Assembly: GCA_027574665.1 (NCBI GenBank)
Contig: CM050648.1
Span: forward strand, 41,511,700 to 41,575,699
DNA length: 64,000 bases
Direction of reading: 5' to 3'
Source: Rhynochetos jubatus
Lineage: Eukaryota; Chordata; Aves; Eurypygiformes; Rhynochetidae
The notes under the pieces are model-generated. The model ran no database searches. It was not told the origin of the DNA and worked only from the letters and a program-made list of their open reading frames with translations. Positions 62,001 to 64,000 of the stretch are shown piece after piece. The translations under genes were made by a program, and so were the position numbers. Every line of letters begins with the position of its first letter. Position 1 is the stretch's first letter.

Positions 62001-64000
62001 ATTGTGAGCTAGAGGATTTCAGTAAAATCAAGATTTAAAGCCTGAGGGGCAAAACATATAGTTAAAGGATGCGACAAGGGAATCATATTCTCAATAAAGA
62101 GAAAAAAAAAGCCAAAACAAAATTAATTTCTGTTCTCCCTTTCACTAAGATATGGATGTTCCAATCCTTAGCATGTGATTTCTGGCCAAGCGGTTTGTCA
62201 CTGCTCCCTCAGGGCAGAATGGATGTCTGTTCACAATAGCCACAACAATCCAGGTGTAAAGATTTTAGGGGAAAAATAATGAGAATTCTCTCTGACCCAA
62301 TCCAAACATAACTGACACCTTTTACACTGCATGTAGAATAGAGGAGGACTCCAGCTTCCAGCTGCAAAACTGGAGAACAGATGTTTTTTGCTGCAGTGTG
62401 GATACAGGTGTGAGAACTCGAAACTGGAAAACAATAAAGTTTAAAGGGAACATTTGTCCAAGTAAATTGGAGGCCGGGGGTATGGGTGTGTTGGTAGACA
62501 ACAGATTTCTGACATCCTGGAATATTCTTGCCAAAACCCAGCCAGACCACAGGTGGGAAGAACTGTGGCTTTATGTAAGGGAAAATCAATGTGTTTCAGA
62601 TGGGTTTCATTTCGAAGTCTGTCCTTTCAAGGGAGTTAACTAGAAACATGCTTGGAAATGAAGTGAAGGGTCACGTGTAGGACCAAGCCCCAGAGGTGAG
62701 CGGTGCTCGAAGGTGCTGCTCACACAGAAGGAGCAGCGATGGCACTAATACCCACACAAAACCACGCACACTGCTTTTCTAGTCCTTTTCTCACCAGTAA
62801 GTGTTGCCAGAGCAAGAGAGGCTCTGCCACGCAGTACCACAGCAGAGGAAGAGACTTCCCTGGGCGTTTGGCAGTGCCCCAAATAGGAAAAGACATGGAA
62901 AAAACAAACATTCCTACAAAGAGTTTTTTAACCAGAGAAAGCAAATAAATTGATCAGGATCTAAAGAAAAGATGGGTCTGCTTTTTTCTTCCAGGAGGGC
63001 ATTCAAAAGACTCACTGGGTCAAGAAACAAAATTTCCCTCTCCTCTAAATCCAGTATTGAATTTCATGATATAAAGCTTCACATTTTTCCTTCCTGTGGC
63101 TAACTCTGTATGGCATTAAACTGGTTAACAGTCCCTGACAGCAATCCTTGCATTGCAGGTGGCACAGATATGTCAATTTTAATTTAGCATTGTATATGCA
63201 ATAAAAATTCAAAGCTCATATATGGGAGGAAATTTTAGAAGCCTTTCCTGAGGACAGAATCCGAAAAACTTGCATGTGAAGGGATAGTGTCAAGGTGTGT
63301 AATATTGCCTTGAAAATCAGTCTCTACTGTATGTTTATTATGCGTGTACAAATATAATGTATGTTTATACATGCACTCACACAGGATTATTTCCAACATT
63401 AAGGTCATTATGTTACAGACATTTACACTTCCAAGGCTGATTTAATCCTCTTTTTTCTGTTTTTGTCAAGCCTCATGATGTCTTTCAGAAGTTGTCAGTG
63501 CCAGCTGAACTATGTTGTTGAACCAGTTTCCAAGACTGGAATTCAAATGTTCATGAAGGAAAGGGAAACTGAGATTCAAAGTCAGCTTCTAAATTGCAGG
63601 ATGACAGATACTTCTTATCATAAACAGTCTGAACACTACTGCCAGAGGAGAAAACAGAAGGGGACCTGATAACCTATGCCAACATTTTGGAACTTCCCCT
63701 GATGCCACATTTGACTGAGGACAATGATCAAAATCACAAGGTGGATTCAGTCAGTTTTCCACTATGTAGGCAGCCTTTTTTCTAAAGTGCTGCAGGTCAG
63801 AAGTCGCTTTAGGAGGTGGTTTTAGGCCAACTCAGGATTGTACTGCAGAGCGCTATAGAAAACCTGTCTCAGCACTTGATCTCCAGAATCCAAACCTGGG
63901 TGATTCTCAGCACCAGTTCTACTGTGAAATGAATAAGAGAGACCCCGTTCATTAATTCTCTGATGCACAGAACAGGACTTTTCCCATCAGTTTGAGCGAT
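59036..64000. other. Non-coding stretch to the window end
   Basis: No gene, RNA gene or transposon is recognised. The longest frame (62209-62589, minus, 126 codons) is overlapped by several other open frames on both strands and has no domain. An A run lies at about 62101-62109. Confidence 0.5.

Noticed and set aside
62209-62589. 126-codon minus-strand frame.
   Set aside because: Four overlapping frames on both strands are open in the same place and none has a domain.

Overview
This window is vertebrate nuclear DNA, and the repeats point to a bird. It is AT-rich, has no operon-like gene packing, and carries CR1 LINE fragments with the characteristic avian CR1 3' end. It also carries two LTRs of the kind found in bird endogenous retroviruses. 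Bird is a firm call. A neoavian rather than galliform origin is only a guess from the LTR families.

I found no host protein-coding gene, tRNA, rRNA or CRISPR array that I can support. The longest open frames (about 100-164 codons) lack recognisable domains, often overlap open frames on the other strand, or lie inside repeats. The window is best read as intergenic sequence or the interior of a long intron. Introns and small lncRNA exons cannot be excluded from sequence alone.

Layout. 1-6988: featureless AT-rich DNA. 6989-7752: a very old CR1 3' fragment. Around 8.7 kb: a GC box followed by two TATA-like elements. 12560-13005: a CR1 5' fragment with an endonuclease-domain remnant. 14.6-21.0 kb: several repeat-free, TAAT-rich blocks that look like possible developmental regulatory elements. 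24984-25202: a CR1 3' end. 26237-26845: a minus-strand solo LTR. 29488-29616: a CR1 3' end. 32905-about 33850: a second minus-strand LTR with internal degenerate tandem repeats. 36895-37445: the best-preserved CR1 3' end, with an ORF2 C-terminal remnant. 38.8-40.9, 46.3-46.6, 54.8-55.2 and 56.6-57.0 kb: more candidate regulatory blocks. 50675-52205: a large inverted repeat centred on a hairpin. 56115-56170 and 58895-59035: further CR1 tails, the second on the minus strand.

The most unusual structure is the inverted repeat at 50.7-52.2 kb. Two arms of about 210 bp, roughly 80-85% identical by eye, are separated by about 1.1 kb of apparently unrelated sequence. A 17-bp-stem hairpin lies within about 3 bp of the centre of symmetry. 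I do not recognise the repeated sequence as CR1 or as either LTR family.

No conservation data or database search was available, so all regulatory-element calls are candidates based on composition and motifs only.
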